From assembly GCA_026184295.1 (NCBI GenBank), contig JAHCJK010000035.1:1-38444 (forward strand): 38,444 bases of DNA, read 5' to 3'. Both the position numbers and the translations under genes were made by a program. Below are positions 23,962-32,490 of the stretch, piece after piece; the stretch's first letter is position 1; every line of letters starts with the position of its first letter. The stretch comes from Planctomycetota bacterium (GTDB lineage: Bacteria; Planctomycetota; SZUA-567; H5-PLA8). Below the pieces are notes generated by a model. That model searched no databases, was not told the DNA's origin, and was given only the letters and a program-made list of their open reading frames with translations.

Positions 23962-25518
23962 TCAGGAATCGGCCGGGGCGAAGACTTCGCGGATTTTCCG
24001 GGCCAGCGCCGCGGGCGTGAAGGGCTTCTGCAGAAAGCTCGTCCCGTCCGTGGCCCCGCCGCTCAGCAGCGCGTGGTCGGTAAAGCCGGAGATGTAGAGC
24101 ACGCGGATGCCCGGGCGCACGGCCTTGATCTGGCCGGCCAGTTCGAGCCCGTTGACTTTGCTCATGATCAGGTCCGTGACGAGCAGGTCGATCCGCGCGG
24201 TCTCGGCGCCGCAGATGGCCATCGCGCGTTCGCCCGACGGCGCCGCCAGCACCCGGTACCCGAACGACCGCAGGCTCTCGACGAGCAGATCCCGCACCTG
24301 GTCGTCGTCTTCCACCAGCAGGACGGTCTCCTGCCCGGCCGGAGTCGCGGTGGAATCCGCGCGCTTTTCCTCGTCGGGTTCGCCTTCGGCCCGGGGAAGA
24401 AACACCGAAAAGGCGGAGCCCTTGCCGAGTTCGCTCTCCACCTGCACCGAACCGCCGCTCTGCTTCACGATTCCGTAGACGACCGAGAGCCCCAGGCCGG
24501 TGCCCTTGCCCGGCTCCTTGGTCGTAAAGAAGGGCTCGAAGAGCCGTTTCTGCGTCTCGGGCGACATGCCCGTGCCCGTGTCCCGCACGAACAGGACGAC
24601 GTACTCGCCGGGCAACACGCCGCCCTCGTGGGCCTCGTCCAGCCGGACGTTGCGCGTCCCCAGGACCAGCTTGCCGCCGGAAGGCATCGCGTCGCGGGCG
24701 TTGACGGTGAAATTGAGGATGATCTGGCCGAGCTGGCCTTCGTCCGCCAGCACGCGGCCCAGGTTGGCCTCCAGGTCGAGGACGAACTCGATGTCCTCCC
24801 CGATCAGGCGCTGCAGCATGCGCTCCGCGTCGCTCACGACCCGGTTCAAGTCGAGCAGCTTGGGCTGGAGCACCTGCTGGCGGCTGAACGCGAGGAGCTG
24901 GCGGGTGAGGTCGGAGGCGCGCCACGAGGCCTGCAGGACGATCTCGATCTCCTTGCGGACCGGGTCGTCCTCCTTCATGTGCATGACGAGCAGGTTCGAG
25001 CGCCCGATGATCACCGTCAGCAGGTTGTTGAAGTCGTGCGCCACGCCGCCGGCCAGCCGGCCGATGGCCTCCAGTTTCTGCGACTGGCGCAGTTCCTCTT
25101 CCTTCAGGCGCAGGTCTTCTTCGGTCTTGCGGTTGGCGCGCCGGCGCTGGGCCTCGCGGACCTCGCGGCGGATGGCCTCGCCCAGCCGCGTGATGTTGTC
25201 CTTCATGATGTAGTCCTGGGCCCCGGCGCGCATGGCGTTGACCGCCGTGTGCTCGCCGATGCTTCCCGAGACCACGATGAAGGGCAGGTCCGGATCGGCG
25301 TTCCGCACGACCCCCAGGGCCTGCGGCGCGTTGAGCCGGGGCATGTTGTAATCGCAGAGGACCACGTCCCACTGGGAGCCTTCCAGGCTGCCGCGCAGGG
25401 TCTCCTCGGTCTCCACGCGGCGGTGCGTGCACTGGAAGCCGGACCGGCGCAGTTCGCGCAGGACCAGTTCCGCGTCCATGGCGGAATCTTCGATCAGCAG
25501 GACGTTTAAATCTTCCAT
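23962..25518 (-). CDS. Hybrid sensor histidine kinase, REC-HisKA-HATPase-REC
   Basis: This 518-residue soluble signalling protein has no membrane segment. The N-terminal receiver domain is about 1-120, with phospho-acceptor Asp56 in VVLCDYNMP and conserved acidic pair Glu10/Asp11. A linker coiled coil (122-148) joins the HisKA domain with His161 in GGVAHDFNNLLTVI. The HATPase has its N-box at NARDAM (274-279), G1 motif VRDTGTGM and G2 motif GKGTGLGLS (338-345). The C-terminal receiver (about 397-515) has Asp449 in LLVTDLIMS and Lys498 in LQKPF. Phosphate can thus enter at either receiver. It begins 4 bp after the response regulator ends and probably works with the two upstream genes. Confidence 0.95.
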   Translation of the reverse strand: MEDLNVLLIEDSAMDAELVLRELRRSGFQCTHRRVETEETLRGSLEGSQWDVVLCDYNMPRLNAPQALGVVRNADPDLPFIVVSGSIGEHTAVNAMRAGAQDYIMKDNITRLGEAIRREVREAQRRRANRKTEEDLRLKEEELRQSQKLEAIGRLAGGVAHDFNNLLTVIIGRSNLLVMHMKEDDPVRKEIEIVLQASWRASDLTRQLLAFSRQQVLQPKLLDLNRVVSDAERMLQRLIGEDIEFVLDLEANLGRVLADEGQLGQIILNFTVNARDAMPSGGKLVLGTRNVRLDEAHEGGVLPGEYVVLFVRDTGTGMSPETQKRLFEPFFTTKEPGKGTGLGLSVVYGIVKQSGGSVQVESELGKGSAFSVFLPRAEGEPDEEKRADSTATPAGQETVLLVEDDDQVRDLLVESLRSFGYRVLAAPSGERAMAICGAETARIDLLVTDLIMSKVNGLELAGQIKAVRPGIRVLYISGFTDHALLSGGATDGTSFLQKPFTPAALARKIREVFAPADS

Positions 25519-25522
25519 GACC

Positions 25523-25966
25523 TCATGCGCCCGTGGTTTCCGGCGTCACGTTCAGGACCAGCCAATAGAGCCCCAACTGGCCCACGGCGTCCATGAATTG
25601 CGCGAAGTCCACGGGCTTCTGGATGTAGCTGTTGGCTCCAAGCGAGTACCCTTCCAGGACGTCGCGCTCTTCCTTCGAAGAGGTAAGCATCACGACCGGC
25701 AGGAGCCGGGTGCGCGGTTCGGCGCGGACCCGCCGCAGGACTTCCAGGCCGTCCACCTTGGGGAGCTTGATGTCCAGGAGCGTGATGGTGGGCAGCAGCG
25801 TGGGATCGCGCCGTTCGTGATCGCCGCGGCAGAAGAGGTAGTCCAGCGCCTCCTGCCCGTCGCGCGCGATAAAGACCTCGTTGGCGATCTTGTTCTTCTT
25901 GAGCGCCCGCAAGGTCAGATCGACGTCGTCGGGGTTGTCTTCCACCAGAAGGATGGTCCGCTTCAT
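25523..25966 (-). CDS. Single-domain response regulator (Rcp1-like)
   Basis: This 147-residue stand-alone receiver has no output domain. Phospho-acceptor Asp65 lies in ITLLDIKLPKVDGLEV; the acidic pair is Glu9/Asp10, the switch Thr is in VVMLTSSKEERD and the conserved Lys is in YIQKPVDF. The longer alpha2-beta3 loop (H-E-R-R-D-P-T-L-L-P) is typical of the phytochrome-associated Rcp1 group. The start ATG at 25966 overlaps the stop of the upstream histidine kinase as ATGA, so the pair is translationally coupled, and this is the likely cognate partner of that kinase, relaying phosphate to the hybrid kinase 4 bp downstream. An upstream in-frame start would add 21 low-quality residues. Confidence 0.94.
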   Translation of the reverse strand: MKRTILLVEDNPDDVDLTLRALKKNKIANEVFIARDGQEALDYLFCRGDHERRDPTLLPTITLLDIKLPKVDGLEVLRRVRAEPRTRLLPVVMLTSSKEERDVLEGYSLGANSYIQKPVDFAQFMDAVGQLGLYWLVLNVTPETTGA

Positions 25967-27993
25967 GACTGCTCCTGCCCCAGGGTGAAATGGAATGCGG
26001 CGCCCTGTTCCACGGCGCCCGTCGCCCATATTTTGCCGCCGTGGCGGTGGACCACGCGGTGCACGGTGGCGAGCCCAATCCCCGTCCCTGGAAAATCCGC
26101 TTCCATGTGCAGGCGCTGGAAGGCGCCGAAGAGCTTGCCGGCGTAGGTCATGTCGAACCCCGCGCCATCGTCCTTAACCGTATACTCCATAACCCCTTCT
26201 GTACCGATTTGTCCAGATAATTCCAGGCGGGCCGTTGCATGCCGCGCGGTAAATTTCCAGGCGTTGCCCAGCAGGTTTTCCAGCGCGATGCGCAGCAACT
26301 GAGGATCGCCCCAGGTCCACAGGTCGGGCTGGCAGACGAATTCCACCACGCGCGCGGGTTCCGCGGCCTTCAGGTCTTTCACGATCTCCTGCGCCAGGGC
26401 GCTCAGGTTCACCCGTTCGCGCCGCATTTCCCTTCGGGTCACCCGCGAAAGGTTGAGCAGGTCGTCGATCAGGCTGCCCATGCGCTTGGAGGCCGTGCGG
26501 ATGCGCTCCAGATAGCCGCGCGCGGTCTCGCCCAGTTGCCCCGCGCAGTCTTCCTGCAAGGCCAGGCTGAAGCCGGCGATGCCGCGCAGCGGCGCGCGCA
26601 GATCGTGCGAGACCGAATAGGCGAACGATTCGAGTTCCTGGTTGACGGCGGTCAGCCGCGCGCTCTGGGCTTCCAGGGCCTGGTTGAGGTCGCGCAGGCG
26701 CTCCTCGGCCTCGCGCCGCTCGGTGATGTCGCGCGCGACGGCGATGATCTCCCCGCGCGCCCGGTCCGGGATCGCGCTCCACAGGAACCAGCGGTACGAG
26801 CCGTCCTTGCAGCGGTAGCGGTTCTCGAACCCGTTCACCGGGTTTCCGGCGGCAAGCTGCGCGGTGGCGGCGGCGGTGGAGGCCGCGTCCTCGGGGTGGA
26901 CGAAGGAGAGGAAGGGCTTTTCCAGCAGTTCGCGGGTCTCGTATCCGAGCGTGCGGCTCATGGCGTCGTTCAGCCGCACGAAGAGGCCCTTCATGTCGGC
27001 GACGCAGAGCATCTCGCTGGAGAGATGGAAGAAGCGGTCGGCCTCGATCATGCGCCGCAGCAGCACGGCCAGGAACGCGCTGGCGAGCGCGGCCAGCGCG
27101 ATCGTCACCGCGGCCAGCAGCCAGACCTGCCGCATCACCGCGTCGAGGTCGTCCTCCAGCAGGCGTCGCGGCTGGTCCACCACCGCGGACCAGCCGAACC
27201 GGGGGATGGGCGCGTAGGCCGCGACCAGCCGATGCCCATGAAACTCGAAGTCGCCGCTGCCCCGCTCCCCGCGCGCGCCGCGCGCGGCGGCCTCGTACGC
27301 CGAAAGATCGCTGGCCTGGGCGAGCACCTCCTGATCGGGGTGCGCGGCGCGCCGCGCGTGGCGGTCGGCGATGGTGATCGTCCATTGCCCCTCCGCCTGC
27401 ACCCGCCGCATCCAGCGGGAGATCGTCTCGACCGTATGCGCCGCGGTGAGAATGCCGAGCACTTCCCCTTCCTCGCTCACGATCGGCACGGCCACCGCCA
27501 CCACCAGCTTGTGCGGCTCCACCAGGGTCTGAAAGACGTCCGAGACGTACGGCTTCCACCCGTGGCTGACCCCCTGGTACCACTCGCGCCCGGCAAAACT
27601 CTTCCCGTAAAATTGCGGAAGCTCCGGCGTCGAAGACCGCAGGGTCCCGTCCTTGTCGAACAGGTTCACGAAGGCCAGGTCCTTGTTGATCTCCTGCGCC
27701 TGGACCAGATGCTTGTGGATCGAATCGAAATCGCGGCGCTTCACGGCCTCGCGGAAGTTGTACCGCCCCGCGTAGCCCTGCAGGAAGTTCGTGGTGGACT
27801 CGAAGTGCTGCTGGATCAGGATGGAGGCGAGGTCCGCGAGCTGCATGCCGCTGCTGCGGACGCGCTGATCGACCTGGCGCGCGAGCTTCTCGCTGGCAAG
27901 GTGGCCGATCAGCAGGGTGGGGATCGCGGCCAACGCGCAAAGAGTTGTAAAAAAGCGAAGCGGGCTGCCAACGAACCAGGCCAAGGGACGCAT
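25963..27993 (-). CDS. Membrane sensor histidine kinase, Cache-PAS-HisKA-HATPase
   Basis: This 676-residue inner-membrane sensor kinase is numbered from the ATG at 27993; a TTG at 28029 would add 12 residues. TM1 is about 13-33, then an extracytoplasmic double-Cache-like domain (about 40-285) containing FVNLFDKDGTLRSS and VVAVAVPIVSEEGEVLGIL, typical of small-ligand sensing. TM2 is about 289-312. A PAS domain follows (320-425; NRYRCKDGSYRWFLWSAIP and the PAC-type D-I-T-E-R). HisKA has His463 in VSHDLRAPLRGI. The HATPase has the N-box ENLLGNAWKF and the glycine motif FPGTGIGLATV. This HisKA type is common in phytochrome-like kinases paired with Rcp1 regulators, matching the next gene. It is the first gene of a three-gene operon. 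Confidence 0.95.
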   Translation of the reverse strand: MRPLAWFVGSPLRFFTTLCALAAIPTLLIGHLASEKLARQVDQRVRSSGMQLADLASILIQQHFESTTNFLQGYAGRYNFREAVKRRDFDSIHKHLVQAQEINKDLAFVNLFDKDGTLRSSTPELPQFYGKSFAGREWYQGVSHGWKPYVSDVFQTLVEPHKLVVAVAVPIVSEEGEVLGILTAAHTVETISRWMRRVQAEGQWTITIADRHARRAAHPDQEVLAQASDLSAYEAAARGARGERGSGDFEFHGHRLVAAYAPIPRFGWSAVVDQPRRLLEDDLDAVMRQVWLLAAVTIALAALASAFLAVLLRRMIEADRFFHLSSEMLCVADMKGLFVRLNDAMSRTLGYETRELLEKPFLSFVHPEDAASTAAATAQLAAGNPVNGFENRYRCKDGSYRWFLWSAIPDRARGEIIAVARDITERREAEERLRDLNQALEAQSARLTAVNQELESFAYSVSHDLRAPLRGIAGFSLALQEDCAGQLGETARGYLERIRTASKRMGSLIDDLLNLSRVTRREMRRERVNLSALAQEIVKDLKAAEPARVVEFVCQPDLWTWGDPQLLRIALENLLGNAWKFTARHATARLELSGQIGTEGVMEYTVKDDGAGFDMTYAGKLFGAFQRLHMEADFPGTGIGLATVHRVVHRHGGKIWATGAVEQGAAFHFTLGQEQS

Positions 27994-28071
27994 GCGCTCT
28001 TGCTTTCGCCTGAAACAGGGGCAAATCAAGCAGGAAAATCAGATACAGACAGGTGAATATGAGAAATGGAA

Positions 28072-28163
28072 TGGCGGAGCGGGAGGGATTCGAACCCTCG
28101 AGACGGTTTAACCCGCCTACACGCTTTCCAAGCGTGCTCCTTCGGCCACTCGGACACCGCTCC
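28072..28163 (-). tRNA. tRNA-Ser(GGA)
   Basis: A full cloverleaf is visible on the minus strand. The acceptor stem GGAGCGG pairs with CCGCTCC, the discriminator is G, and CCA is encoded (complement of 28072-28074). The anticodon stem CACGC/GCGTG encloses loop TTGGAAA, with anticodon GGA at 28127-28129. A long variable arm (about 28101-28119) identifies a class II tRNA, and the T-loop is GGTTCGAATCC. It reads UCC and UCU serine codons. It lies just upstream of the sensor kinase gene on the same strand. Confidence 0.97.
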
Positions 28164-28505
28164 GCGCAGGCTGGATTCTTACCATAACCATAGTCCAAAA
28201 CAAGAGAACGCGCTATGCGTCCGCCCAGGCGAAGGCGGCATTTTTCAGGCGATATTTCCGCCCCCAGCCTGTATCAAGTGAAAGAAATGTACGGATTTGC
28301 CTATTGCATGCTCGGACGCGAAGGCCGCCGGTCCCCACGGGTGCAGCGGAGCCGGCCTGCCGGGCCCGCGGGAGGCGGCCTATCCGAAATGGAAATTGAA
28401 CATGAGGAATGCCCGGTCTTCTTATAAGATCGGGGCCGTTCGAACGAGCAGTCCAGGGGCGTCATTCCGGGCGCGCGCAAGGGCCCTACCGGCCGTGGAG
28501 GAACC
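28164..28505. other. Intergenic region upstream of pspA
   Basis: These 342 bp separate tRNA-Ser (leftward) from pspA (rightward). An AT-richer patch with TTGAAC at about 28396 and TTATAAGAT at about 28432 may carry the pspA promoter, but spacing is poor. Short open frames here have no coding character. No sigma54 -24/-12 element, as used by enterobacterial pspA, was noticed. Confidence 0.45.
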
Positions 28506-29279
28506 ATGTTTAAGCGACTTGGAAACCTGATCCGGGGCTTCTTCGGCCTCTTTATCAGCGGGATGGAACGCCGCAATCCCGAAGCGCTGCTCGAAGTCGA
28601 GAAGGAAAACCTCCGCGAACAGATCGCCAAGTACAACCAGGGCCTGGCCAGCCACGCCGGGTTGTGCGAACGCCTGATGACCCAGATCAAGAAGCTGGAA
28701 GCCGAGGAGCGCGACCTGCGCGCCAAGACCACCGCCCACCTGAAGGCCGGCAACAAGGCCGCCGCCGGCCAGTACGCCCTGAGACTCCAGACCGTCACCC
28801 GCGAACTGGGCGAGAACCGCACGCAGCTCGAGTCCGCCGAGAAGACCTACAAGGACCTGATCAAGGCCCGCGACGTCGCCATCGGCGCGGCCAAGGCCAA
28901 GATCGAGGCGCTGAAGCAGAGCATCGACGACATGAAGGTCAAGCAGGCGATGGCCGAGCTGACCGAGATGGCCTCGGGGATGATCTCCGAGATCGGCGGC
29001 AGCGGCGACACGCTCAACCGCCTGCACGAGATGGTCGAAGAGGAACGCAACAAGGCCGCCGGGCGCGCGCGCGTCGCCCGCGACAGCATGGACATGGCCG
29101 AAGTGAACATCAAGGAAGCCGAACAGGAAGCGCTGGCCGACCAGGCGCTGGCCGATTTCGCCGCCAAGGAAGGCATCGCGCTGCCCGCCTCGGCCGCTCC
29201 GGCGGTGCAGTCGCCCGCGGTCACGCCGGCCAGTTCGGAATCGGCCAAGACCATGGGGCCCGTGAAGGAAGCCAACTGA
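28506..29279 (+). CDS. PspA/IM30 (Vipp1) family membrane-remodelling protein
   Basis: This 257-residue protein belongs to the PspA/IM30 family, bacterial relatives of ESCRT-III that bind and stabilise stressed membranes. The N-terminal amphipathic helix (about 1-24, FKRLGNLIRGFFGLFISG) is followed by long coiled-coil helices (25-150 and 160-215) rich in Glu, Lys, Ala and Leu, with the family's A-x-x-G-x-x-x-x-A-x-x-Y hinge at about 80-91. A flexible Ala/Ser/Pro tail covers 228-257. GGAGGA lies 2-8 nt before the ATG. It differs from enterobacterial PspA in its less conserved core, so assignment rests on architecture. Next to it, 40 bp downstream, is an AAA+ ATPase that may act on it. Confidence 0.85.
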   Translation: MFKRLGNLIRGFFGLFISGMERRNPEALLEVEKENLREQIAKYNQGLASHAGLCERLMTQIKKLEAEERDLRAKTTAHLKAGNKAAAGQYALRLQTVTRELGENRTQLESAEKTYKDLIKARDVAIGAAKAKIEALKQSIDDMKVKQAMAELTEMASGMISEIGGSGDTLNRLHEMVEEERNKAAGRARVARDSMDMAEVNIKEAEQEALADQALADFAAKEGIALPASAAPAVQSPAVTPASSESAKTMGPVKEAN

Positions 29280-29319
29280 GCCGGCGCGCCGGCCGCATCC
29301 GGGGTCCCGCGTTCCGCCC

Positions 29320-31044
29320 ATGGCCGATCCGAGTCCTATCAAGCCCGCCGCGCCCATCGATCCCGCGCGCGCTTCCGCCATGCCCGGAATGCAGGACCTG
29401 CCCGCGTGGGCCGGCGACCTGATCGAACTCTACGAAAGCGGCGCGACCAGCCAGTTCGTGCTCTACGGCAACGTGGACGACCGCATGGTCCTGCCGCTCG
29501 GCGGCAAGGCCGTGCTCGGCAGCCTGACCGACTTCCTCCTTAAAGTGCTGCTGCCGCGCTTCGACGTGATCCTGAGCTACGACATCGGCAACGGCATCCG
29601 CGTCGAAAAGGGCGGCGAGATCTTCACGCAGTGGCCGCACTTCAAGGAAAACAACGAGCTGCCCAAGGCCCCGCGCCAGGCCGTGGATACGCTGACGCAT
29701 TACTTCCGCTACGTCGCGAACCTGGGCCGGCTGAAGGGCGGGCGTTCGCAGGTGGCCTGCGTCATCAAGGCCGCGCATCTGGTGGCCCCGATGTTCCAGG
29801 GCGGCCTGAGCTACGACTTGAACGCGATGGCGCTGCTGATCCGCGAATGGGCCGCCGACTCGCTGCTCTCGGAGCATTCGCTCGCGACCTTCCTGATCGC
29901 CGAGAACCTGAACGACCTGCACCCGCTGATCGTCAACAACCCGCGCGCCTCGAGCCTCAAGATTCCGCTGCCGCCGCCCACCGAACTGCAGCGCGGCTTC
30001 GCCATCATGCAGCCGCAGTACGGCACGGCGCTGAAGGCCTACGGCGGCGCGTTCGAAGCGCCCGCCGCGCAGCTCGCCGGCGCGACCCTCAGTTCCATCG
30101 AGTCCCTGCTCAAGACCAAGGAGTACGGCAAGGAATCGCTCGCCCCCGGCGACCTGGTGCAGCTCAAGAAGCAGCTCGTCGAGAAGGACTGCAACGGGCT
30201 GATCGATTTTATCGAATCGTCCAAGTCGCTCGACGACCTGTACGGCCAGGAAAAGATCAAGGCCTGGCTGCGGCAGGACATCGCGCTGTGGCAGAAGAAC
30301 GACCTGCAGGCGCTGCCCATGGGCTACCTGCTCTGCGGGCCCGTCGGCACCGGCAAGACGTACATGGTCGAATGCCTGGCCGGCGAGGCCGCCGTGCCGG
30401 TCGTGAAGCTGAAGAACTTCCGCGACAAATGGGTCGGGAGCAGCGAGGGCAACCTCGAGAAGATCTTCCGCCTGCTCTCCGCGCTCGGGCGCTGCCTGGT
30501 CTTTATCGACGAGGCCGACCAGGCGCTCGGCCGCCGCGACGGCGGCGGGAGCGACAGCGGCGTCGGCGGGCGCATCTATTCGATGATGGCCGAAGAGATG
30601 AGCAAGACCTCCAACCGCGGCAAGATCATGTGGGTGCTGGCCAGCAGCCGCCCGGACCTGATCGAGGTGGACCTGAAGCGCCCCGGCCGCGTGGACGTCA
30701 AGATTCCGCTCTTCCCCACTACCACCGCCGACGAAGGCTTCCGGCTCATCCGCGCGCTCTGCAAGAAGCGCGGCGTCGCGATCGACGAGAAGGAATTCGC
30801 GAACCTGGAGCCGATGATCCCGAACCTGCTGACGCCGGGCGCGGCCGAGGCGCTTTCGGTGAAGATCTACCGGCAGGTGCGCACGAGCGGGCAGGCGCCG
30901 CTCGACGCGCTGAAGGAATGCCTGACCGATTACCAGAACCCGGTCCCGCGCGAGGTCCTCGAGTTCCAGATCCGCATCGCGGTGCAGGAAGCCAGCGACC
31001 TGGAGTTCGTCCCGCCCGCCCTGCGCAAGCCGAAGGTCGTCTGA
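29320..31044 (+). CDS. AAA+ ATPase with degenerate N-terminal half, paired with PspA
   Basis: This 574-residue protein has a classical AAA+ module in its C-terminal part. Walker A is GPVGTGKT (340-347), a pore-loop-like NFRDKWVGSSEGNLEKIF lies at 366-383, Walker B is LVFIDEAD (393-400), the sensor-1 region is VLASSRPD (439-446) with Ser in place of the usual Asn, and arginine fingers lie in KRPGR (Arg454, Arg457). The N-terminal 230 residues have AAA-like strands (SQFVLYGNVDD, SQVACVIKAAHLVAP, LATFLIAENLNDLHP) without Walker motifs, an arrangement also seen in Ycf46-type ATPases. Such enzymes thread or disassemble protein polymers. Location 40 bp after pspA suggests it remodels PspA assemblies, by analogy with Vps4 and ESCRT-III; this is inference. 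Confidence 0.9.
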   Translation: MADPSPIKPAAPIDPARASAMPGMQDLPAWAGDLIELYESGATSQFVLYGNVDDRMVLPLGGKAVLGSLTDFLLKVLLPRFDVILSYDIGNGIRVEKGGEIFTQWPHFKENNELPKAPRQAVDTLTHYFRYVANLGRLKGGRSQVACVIKAAHLVAPMFQGGLSYDLNAMALLIREWAADSLLSEHSLATFLIAENLNDLHPLIVNNPRASSLKIPLPPPTELQRGFAIMQPQYGTALKAYGGAFEAPAAQLAGATLSSIESLLKTKEYGKESLAPGDLVQLKKQLVEKDCNGLIDFIESSKSLDDLYGQEKIKAWLRQDIALWQKNDLQALPMGYLLCGPVGTGKTYMVECLAGEAAVPVVKLKNFRDKWVGSSEGNLEKIFRLLSALGRCLVFIDEADQALGRRDGGGSDSGVGGRIYSMMAEEMSKTSNRGKIMWVLASSRPDLIEVDLKRPGRVDVKIPLFPTTTADEGFRLIRALCKKRGVAIDEKEFANLEPMIPNLLTPGAAEALSVKIYRQVRTSGQAPLDALKECLTDYQNPVPREVLEFQIRIAVQEASDLEFVPPALRKPKVV

Positions 31045-31066
31045 GTTTCTCGAAAAACCAATAGGC

Positions 31067-31801
31067 CTAGGTAAGTTCGATCTCGTCAAAGCTCGCGATG
31101 CGCGGATGCGTCACGCCCTCGGGCAGCGCGGCGTTGCCGGGCCGCACCGAGAGCGCCGTCTGCATACCGGCCGCGCAGGCGGCGTCGAGTTCCGCAGGTA
31201 CGTCGCTGACGAAGAGAATCTCCCGCGGCGCCAGTTCCCAGGCGGCGGCGATCTTGCGGTAGCTCTCGGCCTCGCGCTTGGGCCCGGTGGTCGTGTCGTA
31301 GTGGCCGCTCAGGAACGGGCGCAGGTTCCCGGCCTCGGTGTGTTCGAAGAGTTCCTGCTGCGCGGTGATGCTCCCGCTCGAGAAGATGCGCACGGCTTTC
31401 CCGGCGTCCTTCCAGCGCTTGAAGGCCTCGGGCACGTCGGGGTAGACGTGCGCGCGCAACGCCCCGGAGGCGTAGCCTTCCTTCGAGATCAACCCTTGCA
31501 GCGCCTTCAGGCCGGTGCTTTTCGAATCGGCGTCCATGAGGCGGATCACTTCGGCCGCGAGCTTCTTCTGGCGCTCGGCCATCAGCAGGTGCCCGCACCA
31601 TTTCGGGAAGGACTCCGCGCCCGCGTCCTTCGCGATCAGTTCGCGCGCGCAAATCGCGCCCTCGCGCTTCCAGGATTTCTCGATGAACTCGTCCAAGTGC
31701 GCGCGAACGTACGGGAAGAGGACCTCGTAGACGAACTGCACCGAGGACGTGGTGCCTTCGATGTCGAGCAGAATGCCTTGTCCGCCGAACGAGATGGGCA
31801 T
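31067..31801 (-). CDS. mtnC: Enolase-phosphatase E1 (MtnC)
   Basis: This HAD-family enzyme of the methionine salvage pathway enolises and dephosphorylates 2,3-diketo-5-methylthiopentyl-1-phosphate to acireductone. HAD motif I is ILLDIEGTTSS (10-20), with the family-typical D-x-E (Asp13, Glu15). Motif II is IFSSGS, motif III includes GPKREAESYRKIA, and motif IV is ILFVSDVPAELDAA. The length of 244 residues is normal. It begins 6 bp after mtnD ends, completing the order mtnB-mtnD-mtnC on the minus strand. It converges with the AAA+ gene (22 bp between stops). Confidence 0.95.
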   Translation of the reverse strand: MPISFGGQGILLDIEGTTSSVQFVYEVLFPYVRAHLDEFIEKSWKREGAICARELIAKDAGAESFPKWCGHLLMAERQKKLAAEVIRLMDADSKSTGLKALQGLISKEGYASGALRAHVYPDVPEAFKRWKDAGKAVRIFSSGSITAQQELFEHTEAGNLRPFLSGHYDTTTGPKREAESYRKIAAAWELAPREILFVSDVPAELDAACAAGMQTALSVRPGNAALPEGVTHPRIASFDEIELT

Positions 31802-31807
31802 GAAATC

Positions 31808-32401
31808 TTATACCTGGAGAGGGGCCACGCTCCGCCCGCCGGAGGGAAAGTAAGAAGGGCCGAAGCAGATCGGTTCGTACTTCGCGTGCACGCCCGCCTC
31901 GGCGTACTCGGGCGACCAGCCGGCGGGATCGACGAAGAGCCGGATCGCGCGAATCTCGCGGTCTTCGCAGAGGTCGAACCAGTGCCGCGTGCCGGCGGGC
32001 ACGTTGATCAGGTCGCCGGCCTCGACGTGGATCGCAAAGACCTTCTCGTCCGCGGACCCGGGCTTGCCGTGAATGTGAAAGATGCCGCGCCCGTGGACGA
32101 TAAAGCGCACTTCGTCGTCGCGGTGCGTGTGTTCCTTGTTGAACTTGTCGAGCATCGCCTGGAGCCCGGGCGTTTGCGGGGTGACGTTAATCACGTCGGC
32201 CGTCCGGTAGCCGCCGCGCGCCTTCAGCCGTTCGATCTCGGGCGCGTACGCGTCCAGAATCTGCGCGTCCGTCGCGCCGGCGCCGACGCGGCCCGCGACG
32301 TCCCAGCGTTCGTGCCAGATGCCGTAGGGTTCCAGAAACGCGCGCACGGCCCCGGCGTCTTCGAGGCGGCGCTGCTCGTCCTGAATCCAGATGCTGGCCA
32401 T
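31808..32401 (-). CDS. mtnD: Acireductone dioxygenase (MtnD)
   Basis: This cupin metalloenzyme oxidises acireductone. With Fe(II) it gives the methionine precursor 4-methylthio-2-oxobutanoate; with Ni(II) it gives an off-pathway product. The metal ligands are visible as H-x-H-x3-E in EHTHRDDEVRFIV (His91, His93, Glu97), plus His140 in GTRHWFDL. The start is the ATG at 32401 (MASIWIQDE); the open frame extends further upstream without family likeness. It is 197 residues, a little longer than the usual 180. It lies 6 bp upstream of mtnC and 89 bp downstream of mtnB. Confidence 0.96.
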   Translation of the reverse strand: MASIWIQDEQRRLEDAGAVRAFLEPYGIWHERWDVAGRVGAGATDAQILDAYAPEIERLKARGGYRTADVINVTPQTPGLQAMLDKFNKEHTHRDDEVRFIVHGRGIFHIHGKPGSADEKVFAIHVEAGDLINVPAGTRHWFDLCEDREIRAIRLFVDPAGWSPEYAEAGVHAKYEPICFGPSYFPSGGRSVAPLQV

Positions 32402-32490
32402 GCCGCGGTCCCCACGTTTTTGGCGCGCGTATCGTGGCACGATTATCCGGAAAACGGAAGCGAATTGTTGGGAGGCGCGTGAGGATTCGG

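Noticed and set aside
23223..24020. Open frame of 265 codons in the gap before the small exported protein.
   Set aside because: It overlaps the well-supported gene at 23536 in another frame and its product has no signal, domain or ribosome site.
28221..28245. CCGCC/GGCGG hairpin followed by CATTTTT on the plus strand.
   Set aside because: The stem is only 5 bp and no plus-strand gene ends upstream of it, so a terminator role has no support.
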